From: Pseudoalteromonas luteoviolacea B = ATCC 29581 | GTDB lineage: Bacteria > Pseudomonadota > Gammaproteobacteria > Enterobacterales > Alteromonadaceae | Reading direction: 5' to 3' | NCBI GenBank assembly: GCA_000333235.1 | Contig: CAPN01000010.1 | Span: 185,461 to 249,460, forward strand | Length of the DNA: 64,000 nt | Shown here: positions 1-11,226 of the stretch, one piece after another | Numbering within the stretch: position 1 is the first letter of the stretch | Layout of the letters: each line of letters opens with the position of its first letter | Program-made: the position numbers and the translations under genes | The notes under the pieces: model-generated | The model's database searches: none | What the model saw: the letters and a program-made list of their open reading frames with translations, nothing else | What the model was told of the DNA's origin: nothing

Positions 1-1152
1 TGGACGACCAAACTCGTTATTGAATGCCGCGCCACCCAGTGGCCCATCTATCATGATATCCAACGCATTTACAATGCGACCTGGTTTGCCGAAATTGGTT
101 TCCCATGGTTGTTCAAATCCTGGAATACGCAAGTTTGAAACGGTAAAACCAACTAAGCCAGCTTTTGGTTTCGATCCTCGACCTGTCGCGCCTTCATCGC
201 GGATTTCACCACCTGAACCAGTAGAAGCGCCAGAAAAAGGCGCAATTGCCGTTGGGTGATTGTGCGTTTCGACTTTCATTAAGATATTTATATCTTCATG
301 ATGGTAGCTATATTCACCTTCTGCGTTGGGGAAAAAACGCCCTGCTTTAGACCCTGTCATTACCGCAGCATTATCTTTATAGGCGGATAACACATTTTCT
401 GGATGAGTTTCGAAGGTATTTTTAATCATTTTAAACAGCGATTTGGGCTGTTCTACACCGTCAATTGTCCAATCTGCATTGAAAATTTTGTGGCGACAAT
501 GTTCTGAGTTTGCCTGAGCAAACATAAATAATTCGATGTCGTTCGGGTTACGTCCAAGCTTTTGGAAATTTTCGACCAAATAGTCAATTTCATCGTCAGC
601 AAGGGCAAAACCTTGTTCTACGTTAGCTTTTGCTAACGCTTCACGCCCACCGCCTAAAATATCTACTGATGACATAGGACGCGGTGATTCGATACGGAAT
701 AATTTACCAGCGTCTTCAAGCTGAGCATGTGTCGACTCTGTCATGCGATCATGTAAAAGCTTAGCAACATCTTGCAATTGTATCTCGTTCAATGCACCTT
801 CAACATAATACGCGATACCGCGTTCTACGCGGTGCACTTTACTTAGTCCGCAATTATGTGCGATATCCGTTGCTTTTGATGCCCACGGAGAGATTGTACC
901 GATGCGTGGTGTAACAAGGATTAAAGCGCCTTGCGGTTCATGTTCTTGGATGGTTGGACCATATTTGAGGAGTTTGTTCAACTTCTCTAGTTCGGCCTCT
1001 GTCAATGTGTCTGTCAAATCCGCAAAATGCATAAACTCAGCATAGACACCAGAGACAGGAAGGTTTTCTGCTTGGCATTTTTCAAGGATTTTTTGAACTT
1101 TAAACTCAGAAAGTGCTGGCGCACCACGTAAGATTAACATAGGTATTTTCAT
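1..1152 (-). CDS. purL: Phosphoribosylformylglycinamidine synthase, N-terminal part (cut by window edge)
   Basis: PurL converts FGAR, glutamine and ATP to FGAM in cytosolic purine synthesis. The reverse strand reads [20 protein letters not shown] at its start and contains the family signatures [23 protein letters not shown] and [15 protein letters not shown], which belong to the N-terminal PurS-like and first ATP-binding domains. About 384 codons are visible of a family length near 1300; the rest lies left of the window. Two starts are possible, at 1152 and at 1140 ([11 protein letters not shown], closer to the E. coli start); neither has a clear ribosome binding site. No PurR operator was recognised upstream. 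Confidence 0.97.
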   Translation of the reverse strand, partial: MKIPMLILRGAPALSEFKVQKILEKCQAENLPVSGVYAEFMHFADLTDTLTEAELEKLNKLLKYGPTIQEHEPQGALILVTPRIGTISPWASKATDIAHNCGLSKVHRVERGIAYYVEGALNEIQLQDVAKLLHDRMTESTHAQLEDAGKLFRIESPRPMSSVDILGGGREALAKANVEQGFALADDEIDYLVENFQKLGRNPNDIELFMFAQANSEHCRHKIFNADWTIDGVEQPKSLFKMIKNTFETHPENVLSAYKDNAAVMTGSKAGRFFPNAEGEYSYHHEDINILMKVETHNHPTAIAPFSGASTGSGGEIRDEGATGRGSKPKAGLVGFTVSNLRIPGFEQPWETNFGKPGRIVNALDIMIDGPLGGAAFNNEFGRP

Positions 1153-1571
1153 CCGGGGTTAGGGATTGAACGATATTTAGGGCCGCTATTATAGTCGAAA
1201 TAGCGCGTAGGTTTAACACAAAATTACTAAAAGCTGTAAAAATCAGACCAATGTCCTTGATTATTTCAAAGACACACATCTAAGCTCTTGATATGTGGTA
1301 AAGGTAAGTTCAAATACAGATAAAAAAGTAACTATCGTAATTAATTGATTTTTCGACTGCACGGTAAACATAAGTGATCCGATAACTGGTCGCTCTAGTA
1401 TGAAATGATATTAGTTACAATTAAGCTCGTTAAAACAGTAGGCGATACAAAAAAAAGCCGATACTATCAGCGAAAATAGACTAAGCACTTCTTTTGGTCT
1501 CATTGTCAAACTAACGTAACAAAGTGCGGTCTAATCTTTAGGAATAGGTACTCTCACAGAAGGAGGTTCGT
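1153..1571. other. Gene-free divergent intergenic region
   Basis: About 420 bases between the purL start (leftward) and the small basic gene at 1572 (rightward). It must hold both promoters. It is AT-rich. I saw no tRNA, terminator-type hairpin or PurR box. In E. coli mltF lies between purL and tadA; no mltF-like coding sequence is present here. Confidence 0.6.
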
Positions 1572-2332
<761 letters not shown>

Positions 2333-2429
2333 CTAAAATAAGGCAAATTAGCATGGCTTCGCTTTTACGCTTTGGGCTATAATTCGCCGCTTTTTTTAAT
2401 CTTGGCAACACACAACACACGGGCAAAAG

Positions 2430-3731
2430 ATGAAATTTCCTGGACGCCGCAGGCATAAACACTATTTTCCGGTGGAAGATAAAGATCCACTCATTAGTCA
2501 ATTCCATTCGAGCGATCGATTAACTCACAACTACATTTGTGGGATAGACCAAATTGTGGTGGATATTGAAGCGAAAGTTGACCAAGCTTTCTTAGATGAA
2601 TTCCAACTCAAGCGTGGAATGTCACAAGTGATAGACAGTGATATTACCAATGCTCTGTACGATAGACTAAAGCGTAGCAAAATGGTTGAGTATGAATTCG
2701 CTGGCGGCACCATTGGCAACACGCTACACAACTACTCAGTACTTGCTGACGATCGCTCTGTATTACTCGGAGTTATGAGTGAAAACATTAGTATCGGCAG
2801 TTACGCCTATCGCTTTCTTTGCAATACCTCCAGTCGAGTCGACTTGAACTATCTACAACCCGTTGATGGTCCAATTGGACGATGCTTTACTCTAATTGAC
2901 GATTCGGGTGAGCGCACTTTCGCGATCAGTGCGGGGTTAATGAATTACTTAAAGCCCGAGTCGATAGATAAAAAACTCATTCAAAATGCATCCGCTTTAG
3001 TGATCAGTGCCTACCTTATGCGAACGCAAGGTGATGAGACAATGACACAAGCTACAATGCAAGCAGTGCAATATGCCAATGAAGCCGGTGTCCCAGTAGT
3101 GCTAACTTTAGGCACCAAATTTTTGATAGAACAGGATCCGACTTGGTGGGCAGAGTTTGTCGAAAAATACGTCGATATTTTAGCGATGAACGAAGAGGAA
3201 GGTGAAGCTATTACCGGCTTTAAGGATCCTCTACTGGCTGCAGACAAAGCGCTGGATTGGGTTGATTTAGTCATTTGTACCGCAGGCGCTCGCGGCATGT
3301 TTATGGCGGGCTACGTAGAAGAATCGTTCAAACGTGAAACTGAACACCCGCTCTTACCTGGTGCAATTTCTGAATTTAATCACTATGAATATTCGCGTGC
3401 AATGAAGCGCTCGGCCTGTTTAAATCCAATACGTATCTATACGCATTCTGCACCTTATATGGGTGGACCTGATGCGATTAAAAACACCAATGGTGCGGGT
3501 GATTGCGCTTTGGCTGCTGTGTTACACGATATTTCGGCAAACGTTTATCATAAATTAAATGTGCCAAATTCAGCAAAGCACGAACAAAATGCCATTACTT
3601 ATTCGTCTCTTGCACAGATCAGTAAATACGCAAATCGCGCAAGTTACGAAGTGCTAGTACAGCACTCTCCGCGCTTATCTCGGGGACTGCCAGAACGCGA
3701 AGATTCACTTGAGCAAGCTTATTGGGATTAG
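2430..3731 (+). CDS. gsk: Inosine-guanosine kinase
   Basis: Gsk phosphorylates inosine and guanosine with ATP in purine salvage. The 433-residue product is nearly collinear with E. coli Gsk, beginning MKFPGRRRHKHYFPV and containing EFAGGTIGNTLHNYSVLADD, VDGPIGRCFTLI and the pfkB-family catalytic motif NTNGAGDCALAA (Asp is the base). The C-terminal LSRGLPEREDSLEQAYWD is also family-typical. It is monocistronic and followed by a strong hairpin. The start codon follows the weak site GGGCAAAAG. Confidence 0.97.
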   Translation: MKFPGRRRHKHYFPVEDKDPLISQFHSSDRLTHNYICGIDQIVVDIEAKVDQAFLDEFQLKRGMSQVIDSDITNALYDRLKRSKMVEYEFAGGTIGNTLHNYSVLADDRSVLLGVMSENISIGSYAYRFLCNTSSRVDLNYLQPVDGPIGRCFTLIDDSGERTFAISAGLMNYLKPESIDKKLIQNASALVISAYLMRTQGDETMTQATMQAVQYANEAGVPVVLTLGTKFLIEQDPTWWAEFVEKYVDILAMNEEEGEAITGFKDPLLAADKALDWVDLVICTAGARGMFMAGYVEESFKRETEHPLLPGAISEFNHYEYSRAMKRSACLNPIRIYTHSAPYMGGPDAIKNTNGAGDCALAAVLHDISANVYHKLNVPNSAKHEQNAITYSSLAQISKYANRASYEVLVQHSPRLSRGLPEREDSLEQAYWD

Positions 3732-3743
3732 TCACACCTTCTA

Positions 3744-3786
3744 AATAGAGAATAAGAACGCCCATTGGCGCTCTTATTCTCTATAT
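3744..3786. terminator. Bidirectional terminator between gsk and glsA
   Basis: Perfect 12-bp outer arms TAGAGAATAAGA and TCTTATTCTCTA enclose a second GC-rich stem (CGCC/GGCG, loop CATT). It lies between the convergent gsk and glsA stops and probably ends both transcripts. Confidence 0.85.
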
Positions 3787-3790
3787 AAAA

Positions 3791-4708
3791 TTAAAATGCG
3801 TTAAAATCAATCAATTCCGATAACTTAGCAAGCGCTTCGATCCCTGCTACTGAGTTCCCTATTTTATCTAGTCGCGGCGATTGCACCGCAACCGTAAAGC
3901 GGCCGGGAGCAACCGCAATGATTGCCCCCGAAACCCCTGATTTTCCTGGCATACCAACGCGATAAGCAAAGTCCCCTGCGGCGTCATACAAGCCACTCGT
4001 AAATAACAACGAGTTTAGTTGTTTCGTTTGACGAGAAGACAATAATTGTTGGTTTGAATACTGGCAAAAACCATGATTTGATAAATAACTGTATGCCTTG
4101 GCAAGTTCAATGACATTTAGCTCTATCGCACAGTAACTAAAATAAGCTTTCAAAACCTCTTCAACGTGATTGTCAAAATTACCAAATGATTTCATTAAAT
4201 GAGCAAGTGCAGCATTGCGATGTCGGTGCTCATACTCTGATGCAGCAACTTTTTTGTCAATGATCACTTTGGCATTGGCAGATTGGGTTCGAAATGCTTC
4301 TAGCATACTATGGATTGGGGCTGAAACTCGAGAATACAACGCGTCGCAAGTGACGATTGCACCAGCATTAATGAAAGGGTTCCGAGGAATGCCCTTTTCA
4401 AACTCAAGCTGTGTAATTGAGTTAAACGCAGTGCCTGAAGGCTCTTTGCCAACTCGCTCCCATAACGACTCTCCGTAACGCTGCAAGGCAAGTGTTAACG
4501 TCATCACCTTTGAGACTGACTGAATTGTAAAGCGGGTATGAGTATCACCAATTGAGAACACTTGACCATCAACGGTGACTAATGCCATAGAAAAACGGTC
4601 AGGGTCCACCTCGGCCAATGCGGGTATGTAGTTAGCAACGGCGCCTTGGGCGACAAATGGACGGCTGTGAGCTTCGATACACTCAAGTAATGATTGATAT
4701 TGATACAC
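3791..4708 (-). CDS. glsA: Glutaminase
   Basis: Hydrolyses glutamine to glutamate and ammonia in the cytosol. The 305-residue length matches the serine-dependent glutaminase family (beta-lactamase-like fold). Visible signatures are FTIQSVSKVMTL with the catalytic Ser-x-x-Lys near residues 64-67, NPFINAGAIVTCDAL, and GMPGKSGVSGAIIAVAPGRF near the C-terminus. It is a single gene between the gsk convergent terminator and the hpf terminator. Confidence 0.96.
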   Translation of the reverse strand: MYQYQSLLECIEAHSRPFVAQGAVANYIPALAEVDPDRFSMALVTVDGQVFSIGDTHTRFTIQSVSKVMTLTLALQRYGESLWERVGKEPSGTAFNSITQLEFEKGIPRNPFINAGAIVTCDALYSRVSAPIHSMLEAFRTQSANAKVIIDKKVAASEYEHRHRNAALAHLMKSFGNFDNHVEEVLKAYFSYCAIELNVIELAKAYSYLSNHGFCQYSNQQLLSSRQTKQLNSLLFTSGLYDAAGDFAYRVGMPGKSGVSGAIIAVAPGRFTVAVQSPRLDKIGNSVAGIEALAKLSELIDFNAF

Positions 4709-4765
4709 AGAAACTAGGCTATTCTAATTGAAGATACGCTAAGTCTAGCGGTAGATCGCCAATGA

Positions 4766-4790
4766 AAAAAGAGCCCGAAGGCTCTTATTT
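4766..4790 (-). terminator. Terminator of hpf
   Basis: Stem AAGAGCC/GGCTCTT with a CGAA/TTCG loop. On the minus strand it is followed by a T-run, directly after the hpf stop codon. Confidence 0.8.
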
Positions 4791-4812
4791 TAACTAAGGT
4801 AAAAATGGTATT

Positions 4813-5121
4813 CTAACCCGCAATTTTTTCGTGTTTGTTGGCTTTAACTTGACCTTTTCTGTGGCGGAGTGCTGAATCGAGCTTTTTCGCTGCCATTGCA
4901 ATCGATGGGTACATAACATCGTCTTCGCCTTTGACAGACAAATGCACACCGATGTATTTGGTACTGATTTCTGTATAAATGCGGTTGTGTTCTTTACTTA
5001 TAATCACGTCCAACGTGAGCAGCGACGGATAATGACTCGCTATTTTTGCAAACTTTTCATCGACATGTTTTCTAATGGCGTCAGTGATATCAACATGATG
5101 ACCAGAAACATTAATTTTCAT
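4813..5121 (-). CDS. hpf: Ribosome hibernation promoting factor (short HPF/YfiA family)
   Basis: Binds the 30S decoding region in stationary phase and inactivates or dimerises ribosomes. The 102-residue protein starts MKINVSGHHVDITDAIRKHV, the beta-alpha start of the family, and contains VKGEDDVMYPSIAMAAKKLD. It has no long C-terminal extension, so it belongs to the short class (HPF or RaiA). The choice between those two names cannot be made from sequence alone. It is not next to rpoN or ptsN, unlike E. coli hpf. Confidence 0.9.
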   Translation of the reverse strand: MKINVSGHHVDITDAIRKHVDEKFAKIASHYPSLLTLDVIISKEHNRIYTEISTKYIGVHLSVKGEDDVMYPSIAMAAKKLDSALRHRKGQVKANKHEKIAG

Positions 5122-5450
5122 AGCGACTCCCTTTTTTTGCTTGTTTCATAGTAAGTATTGTGGGCATTTTTCTAAACTACAAGGGAGAATTAAGATATTT
5201 TTTATTAACCGTATAGAATTTTGATCTAGGTTGCTATTTATCCAATCAACTCGACGATGCCTGTTCTTAAACACCACCGTATTTTTAATACGAGGCACAC
5301 TCATGCAGGCAAGTAGTCACTTTTCAAATTAACGTAACAACCTACTAGAATGATGGCAGTGTTGATTGAGTATAGTGACTTACTCACCACTTAAAGCATA
5401 AACATGTCTCACAGTGAGATGTGTAGAGTTCAGCTTTTCATACTGATATA
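5122..5450. other. Intergenic region upstream of hpf
   Basis: About 330 bases between the hpf start and the terminator of the DUF3718 gene. It should carry the hpf promoter. I see only AT-rich sequence and no RNA gene. Confidence 0.5.
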
Positions 5451-5477
5451 AAAAACCCGCTAAATCAGCGGGTTTTT
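5451..5477 (-). terminator. Terminator of the DUF3718 gene
   Basis: Perfect 10-bp arms AAAAACCCGC/GCGGGTTTTT around a 7-base loop, just after the gene's stop. It gives a T-tract on the minus strand. Confidence 0.85.
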
Positions 5478-5503
5478 CGACATATATTGGGATGAAAAAA
5501 ACC

Positions 5504-5869
5504 TTAACGGTCTTTGATAATTGCAATCAATGGTGAACCACCGTGACCATTACCTTCTGCCCAAGCGATATCTGCACCGTCCTCTAGCGCACTTTTTGGT
5601 AAATTCTTAACAACAAACTCACCAGCATCCACTGCATTGCTTGCAATTGCATGGCGCAGTAAATTGTTACCATTACACACTACACCATCGTAAATCGCGC
5701 GTAAGCGAACTTTCGCGTCTTTCAACGTGTCTCTCAAACGGCTTTTGTCATTTGCAGCAACATATTCACATAAAGAAAGCGCTAACTGATCGTTTGCGTT
5801 CGCTTGATGAGAAAACGTCACAGATGCTAGACATAAAGACGCTGATACAAGCACGGTAGATAATTTCAT
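5504..5869 (-). CDS. Exported DUF3718 family protein
   Basis: A small secreted protein. The preferred start MKLSTVLVSASLCLASVTFS begins a Sec signal peptide with probable cleavage after SHQANA, leaving a mature part of about 95 residues with two Cys (LSLCEYV and GVVCNGNN) that may form a disulfide. The longer reading starting MNKGPL has no ribosome binding site and puts charged residues before the signal, whereas AAGGG precedes the chosen ATG. The CEYVAANDKSRLR and NLLRHAI pattern matches DUF3718, a family of unknown function common in Alteromonadales. It is a single gene with its own terminator. Confidence 0.8.
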   Translation of the reverse strand: MKLSTVLVSASLCLASVTFSHQANANDQLALSLCEYVAANDKSRLRDTLKDAKVRLRAIYDGVVCNGNNLLRHAIASNAVDAGEFVVKNLPKSALEDGADIAWAEGNGHGGSPLIAIIKDR

Positions 5870-5948
5870 AAGAGGACCCTTATTCATACTTTGTTCGTAT
5901 ATAAGTACTGCTCATATTGTAGCAATGTCTAGAAATGTTAGCAACATC

Positions 5949-6446
5949 TCATAGTTTTTTATGTAGCGTTACAAATTGATAATCATGCGGGTTTTTCTCA
6001 TCGGCTTGATAACTTTCGGTACAAATTTGTTGCCATGTCGCAACGGTCTGATAATCTGGAAATTGAGTATCACCTTTAACATCGAGATCGATAAAGGTTA
6101 GATATAAGCGCTGCGCAAGTGGTAGAAAAGTACTATAAATATGTCCTCCACCAATGATCATGACTTCTTCAACATCCTTTACCACCTCGAGTGCTTGCTC
6201 TGGCGAGCTTACCAATTCAATACCATCGGCTTTATAGCTCACATCACGTGTGATCACGATATTTCGACGTCCTGGTAATGGCCGCCCAATGGATTCAAAC
6301 GTTTTGCGCCCCATAATCACGGGTTTACTCATTGTCACTTTTTTAAAATGCGCAAGATCAGCGGGTAAGTGCCATGGCATGTCGTTGTCTTTGCCAATGA
6401 CGCGATTCTTCGCCATTGCGGCGATCATTGAAATTATCACTTTCAC
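5949..6446 (-). CDS. folA: Dihydrofolate reductase
   Basis: Reduces dihydrofolate to tetrahydrofolate with NADPH. The 165-residue protein has all landmarks: IAAMAKNRVIGKDNDMPWHLPADLAHFK split around the Met20-type loop and the catalytic acidic residue after PWHLPA, GRKTFESIGRPLPGR for NADPH binding, and MIIGGGHIYSTFLPLA. It lies after obgE on the same strand but is separated from it by a terminator hairpin, so it is probably expressed on its own. Confidence 0.97.
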   Translation of the reverse strand: MKVIISMIAAMAKNRVIGKDNDMPWHLPADLAHFKKVTMSKPVIMGRKTFESIGRPLPGRRNIVITRDVSYKADGIELVSSPEQALEVVKDVEEVMIIGGGHIYSTFLPLAQRLYLTFIDLDVKGDTQFPDYQTVATWQQICTESYQADEKNPHDYQFVTLHKKL

Positions 6447-6460
6447 CTCATTTAAAAATT

Positions 6461-6484
6461 AAAAAGGCCAATCAAGGCCTTTTT
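6461..6484 (-). terminator. Terminator of obgE
   Basis: Arms AAAAAGGCC/GGCCTTTTT with a 6-base loop, between the obgE stop and the folA start. The minus strand ends in a T-run. Confidence 0.8.
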
Positions 6485-6518
6485 ATGGCCTGAGAGTTAA
6501 AACGCCCTGGCCTACGCT

Positions 6519-7957
<1,439 letters not shown>

Positions 7958-7959
7958 CA

Positions 7960-7985
7960 AAAAACCCCGCCTAAGCGGGGTTTTT
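7960..7985 (-). terminator. Terminator of rplU-rpmA
   Basis: Perfect 11-bp arms AAAAACCCCGC/GCGGGGTTTTT with loop CTAA, immediately after the rpmA stop. Confidence 0.9.
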
Positions 7986-8000
7986 CTTATTCTTTACCGA

Positions 8001-8258
8001 TTACTCAGCAACGATGCTAACGTATTTACGGTTAAGTGGACCTTTTTGTTCAAACACAACTTTGCCATCTGCAGTTGCGAAGATAGTGTGGTCACGACCG
8101 ATTGAAGCGTTAGTGCCAGCGTGGAACTTAGTACCACGTTGACGAACGATGATGTTACCCGCTAATACTGACTCACCACCGAAACGCTTAACACCTAAAC
8201 GTTTACTTTCTGAATCACGACCGTTACGAGTACTACCAGCTGCCTTTTTATGTGCCAT
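8001..8258 (-). CDS. rpmA: 50S ribosomal protein L27
   Basis: An 85-residue L27 that starts [20 protein letters not shown]; the flexible N-terminal tail reaches the peptidyl-transferase centre. It continues with [20 protein letters not shown] and is full length. It is co-transcribed downstream of rplU (20-base gap) and followed by a strong terminator. Confidence 0.99.
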   Translation of the reverse strand: MAHKKAAGSTRNGRDSESKRLGVKRFGGESVLAGNIIVRQRGTKFHAGTNASIGRDHTIFATADGKVVFEQKGPLNRKYVSIVAE

Positions 8259-8278
8259 CTTTCTGTACCTCTAATTTA

Positions 8279-8590
8279 TTAAGCGCTAATGCCAGTGATT
8301 TTAACTTCAGTGAACCACTGACGGTGGCCCATTTGCTTGCGAGAATGCTTACGACGTCTAAACTTAACAATCTTAATTTTCTCGCCACGACCGTGTGAAA
8401 CAACCTCAGCTGTCACTTTACCACCGTTTACGAACGGCACACCGATCTCGATTTTTTCGCCATCAGCAATTAGAAGTACTGAATCGAATTCAACTGATGC
8501 ACCAGTCTCAACGTCTAGTTTTTCTAGACGAATTGTTTGACCTTCAGTCACACGGTGCTGTTTACCACCACTTTGGAAAACCGCGTACAT
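8279..8590 (-). CDS. rplU: 50S ribosomal protein L21
   Basis: The start is set at [20 protein letters not shown], which gives the family length of 103 residues and is preceded by GGAG. An upstream in-frame ATG would add 12 residues without a ribosome site. The C-terminal [20 protein letters not shown] is the rRNA-binding L21 signature. First gene of rplU-rpmA and divergent from ispB. Confidence 0.98.
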   Translation of the reverse strand: MYAVFQSGGKQHRVTEGQTIRLEKLDVETGASVEFDSVLLIADGEKIEIGVPFVNGGKVTAEVVSHGRGEKIKIVKFRRRKHSRKQMGHRQWFTEVKITGISA

Positions 8591-8959
8591 AATTAACTCC
8601 GTCTGTGCGCCCTCAAATCGACGCAACTAAATATTCTTCAATAGGGCGCGAAGTTTACGCTAACGCGACCCTATACGCAAGCCCATTTTGAGCAAAAAAC
8701 GAATAAAAGATAATTCGAGTGAGGGCGAATAAAATTTTTTTGCTATTGTAGCGATTTTTCGCTTTATGCCAAGCGCTTTTTACACTGAATGACCACATTC
8801 TTTTTTTTGCCTAAAACGACTACTTTATTGATTAGAAAACAATCGAAAACGACTCTCTTATCGCTTTTTTATATTCGAATCCGACAAAATGTCGAGTCGA
8901 GGTAATTTTTGTAGTACAATCGCCGCGTTTATCTCACTTAAAGAATGGCTTGGAGAGAA
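8591..8959. other. Divergent promoter region rplU / ispB
   Basis: About 370 bases of AT-rich DNA between the L21 and IspB starts, carrying both promoters. No RNA gene or operator was recognised. Confidence 0.55.
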
Positions 8960-9931
8960 ATGGATATTAAAGCTATCCAGACGCTAATTAACGATGATAT
9001 GAATAGCGTCAACCACTTAATCCATGAACAAATGCATTCTGACGTTGCACTCGTCAGTCAACTTGGTCTCTATATCATCAATAGCGGCGGAAAACGTGTA
9101 CGTCCAATGCTAGCGCTTTTAGCAGCAAAAGCGCTCGGTTATGAGGGAGATAAACACATCACTTTAGCAACGATTGTTGAGTTTATTCACACCGCAACAC
9201 TGCTACACGACGACGTCGTGGATGAATCTTTATTACGTCGCGGTGAACCTACGGCGAATGCTGAGTTTGGCAATGCCGCCAGTGTACTGGTAGGAGATTT
9301 TATTTATACTCGCTCCTTTCAGTTGATGGTTGGCCTCGACAACATGAAGGTCATGCGCATTCTAGCCGATGCAACGAATGTCATTGCTGAGGGTGAAGTA
9401 CTGCAATTAATGAACTGCAATGATCCTGACACGTCAGAAGCCAGTTACATGCAAGTTATCTACAGCAAAACCGCGAAATTATTTGAAGCTGCAACGCTGT
9501 TGCCTGCAGTAATTTTAGACAAAGCACAACCATATCAAGATGCTATGAAACACTATGGCATGCATCTTGGTACTGCATTTCAACTTGTCGATGACGTGCT
9601 GGATTACAGCGCAGATGCAAAAGCCCTAGGCAAAAATGTCGGTGATGATTTAGCGGAAGGAAAACCGACGCTGCCACTACTTTACGCCATGAGATACGGA
9701 ACTGCGGAGCAAGTTACACAGATCCGCCACGCCATTGAAAATGCCGATGGTCTAGATTATCTCGATGCGATATTAGCAACGCTAAAAGAAACTAACGCGC
9801 TCGAACTTACCATGGAAAAGGCACAACAAGAAGCAGACAAAGCCATTGACTGTCTGCGTATTCTGGAAGATTCACCATTCAAACAGGCTTTAATTGCATT
9901 AGCGAACATTGCGGTGCATCGCGATCGCTAA
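8960..9931 (+). CDS. ispB: Octaprenyl diphosphate synthase
   Basis: Trans-prenyl transferase making the octaprenyl side chain of ubiquinone and menaquinone. Start chosen at MDIKAIQTLIN, 2-3 bases after TGGAGAG; the in-frame ATG five codons earlier lacks a site. The two aspartate-rich motifs are present, DDVVDE (FARM, after LLHD) and QLVDDVLDY (SARM), with GGKRVRP for pyrophosphate binding. At 323 residues it matches E. coli IspB, with the end NIAVHRDR. It is divergent from rplU, as in E. coli. Confidence 0.97.
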   Translation: MDIKAIQTLINDDMNSVNHLIHEQMHSDVALVSQLGLYIINSGGKRVRPMLALLAAKALGYEGDKHITLATIVEFIHTATLLHDDVVDESLLRRGEPTANAEFGNAASVLVGDFIYTRSFQLMVGLDNMKVMRILADATNVIAEGEVLQLMNCNDPDTSEASYMQVIYSKTAKLFEAATLLPAVILDKAQPYQDAMKHYGMHLGTAFQLVDDVLDYSADAKALGKNVGDDLAEGKPTLPLLYAMRYGTAEQVTQIRHAIENADGLDYLDAILATLKETNALELTMEKAQQEADKAIDCLRILEDSPFKQALIALANIAVHRDR

Positions 9932-9975
9932 ACACGTACCAAATTACAGGCGGCGATCTGCACGCTATCTTTATA

Positions 9976-10014
9976 GATATAAAAACGCCCAACCTAGTTG
10001 GGCGTTTTTATATC
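9976..10014. terminator. Shared bidirectional terminator ispB / rpoH
   Basis: An 18-bp perfect stem (arms beginning GATATAAAAACGCCCAAC) with a 3-base loop lies between the convergent ispB and rpoH stops. It carries T- and A-tracts on both sides. Confidence 0.92.
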
Positions 10015-10040
10015 AAAATCTAGAAAGAAATCAACGACAA

Positions 10041-10907
10041 CTAAACCATTGCTTGCTGTAATTTCTTCATTGCGGTTTTCTCAAGTTGACGCACACGTTC
10101 AGCTGAAACCTGATACTTTTCCGCTAACTCTTGTAACGTTGCTTTGTTATCATCTAACCAACGAGCTGAGATAATGTCTTGTGAACGCTCATCCAGTGTC
10201 TTCATTGCAGCAAACAGACGATTATGAGATTGCTCCTGCCACTGTTCTTCTTCAACGGCATCAGCCAAATCACTGCTGCCATCCGTTAAGTATTGAACTG
10301 GAGAAAAGGTTGAGCTTGTAGATGAGCCCTCGTCTTCATCAGCGGTAAGATCAAACCCCATATCTTGGCCACTCATGCGCGACTCCATCTCTCGCACTTC
10401 ACGCTCACTAACACCTAACTCGTTCGCGACTGTAGTCACTTCTTCTTGGTTAAACCAACCTAAACGCTTTTTGTTTTTACGCAGGTTAAAAAACAATTTA
10501 CGCTGCGCCTTTGTCGTGGCAACTTTAACAATACGCCAATTTTTCAAAACGTATTCGTGGATCTCAGCTTTAATCCAATGAACCGCAAAAGACACCAAAC
10601 GCACACCGACCTCTGGATTAAAGCGTTTTACCGCTTTCATCAAACCGATATTACCTTCTTGTATAAGATCGGCTTGTGGTAAACCATAACCTGAATAGCT
10701 TTTCGCAATATGCACCACGAATCTGAGATGAGACATAATAAGTTGTTTAGCTGCATCCAAATCCCCTTCTTGATGAAGGCGAGTTGCTAGCGCTCTCTCT
10801 TTTTCAGCTTCAAGCATTGGAATTGAGCTAACAGCATGCATGTAGCCCTCCATGCTCGCGCTTTGCTGTCCAGTTGATAGTGCCATTGCATATAAATCGT
10901 TACCCAT
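10041..10907 (-). CDS. rpoH: RNA polymerase heat-shock sigma factor sigma-32
   Basis: Directs transcription of chaperone and protease genes on heat stress. The 288-residue protein has sigma region 2 ([21 protein letters not shown], here with [15 protein letters not shown]), the RpoH-specific box QRKLFFNLR, and region 4 ending [20 protein letters not shown]. It follows ftsYEX, the conserved order, but has its own promoter. A consensus sigma-70 promoter (TTGCAA, 17 bases, TATAAA) sits about 65-90 bases upstream, and a CIRCE-type operator covers the predicted start site. That suggests transcriptional heat control by HrcA in addition to the usual translational control. Confidence 0.98.
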   Translation of the reverse strand: MGNDLYAMALSTGQQSASMEGYMHAVSSIPMLEAEKERALATRLHQEGDLDAAKQLIMSHLRFVVHIAKSYSGYGLPQADLIQEGNIGLMKAVKRFNPEVGVRLVSFAVHWIKAEIHEYVLKNWRIVKVATTKAQRKLFFNLRKNKKRLGWFNQEEVTTVANELGVSEREVREMESRMSGQDMGFDLTADEDEGSSTSSTFSPVQYLTDGSSDLADAVEEEQWQEQSHNRLFAAMKTLDERSQDIISARWLDDNKATLQELAEKYQVSAERVRQLEKTAMKKLQQAMV

Positions 10908-10939
10908 TTTTCACCTCAGTGACAAATTTCACGTTAACT

Positions 10940-10966
10940 TTAGCACTCTCCCCTCGAGAGTGCTAA
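10940..10966. promoter_or_regulatory. CIRCE element (HrcA operator) on the rpoH promoter
   Basis: The 27-bp sequence matches the CIRCE consensus exactly: TTAGCACTC, a 9-base spacer, then GAGTGCTAA. The symmetry extends to 11-bp arms (TTAGCACTCTC/GAGAGTGCTAA). It lies 6-32 bases downstream of the predicted TATAAA box and 33-59 bases before the rpoH ATG, the standard place for HrcA repression. hrcA itself is not in the window. Confidence 0.9.
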
Positions 10967-10971
10967 GTAAA

Positions 10972-11000
10972 TTTATATCGTGTATTGAAAATGCTTGCAA
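10972..11000 (-). promoter_or_regulatory. Predicted sigma-70 promoter of rpoH
   Basis: On the minus strand TTGCAA (10995-11000) is followed after exactly 17 bases by TATAAA (10972-10977). A start about seven bases further would fall inside the CIRCE element. Confidence 0.75.
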
Positions 11001-11017
11001 GTCTTTTTTCATGTAAT

Positions 11018-11033
11018 CTGTAACAAGTTACAG
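11018..11033. repeat. Inverted repeat upstream of the rpoH promoter
   Basis: CTGTAACAAGTTACAG has 7-bp arms with a 2-base centre. It fits the minimal LexA pattern CTGT-N8-ACAG but lacks the flanking TA/TA and the AT-alternating centre of the recA box in this window. It could be an operator of an unidentified regulator. Confidence 0.35.
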
Positions 11034-11226
11034 GCTTCTGAAAAGTAAAGCTTTTTTTAAAATTATTCTAATCGAAATATGACAAGTACATTACCGGGGA
11101 TAACGCGGAAGTGAAGTTTTTACTCTTATAGGTGCTAACTTGCTCACTTTTTAGTGCTTTTTCACACCAAGAGGGGAGCCATTTAGCACTCTCTATGCAC
11201 ATTAAATTAAGCGATCCGTACAATAT

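Noticed and set aside
3011..3298. Antisense ORFs inside gsk, rpoD, purH, dnaG and other genes
   Set aside because: They mirror the codon pattern of the sense gene and lack start signals.
11018..11033. CTGTAACAAGTTACAG as a LexA site for rpoH
   Set aside because: It fits CTGT-N8-ACAG but lacks the flanking TA bases and AT-rich centre of the recA box in this window, so it is listed only as an inverted repeat.
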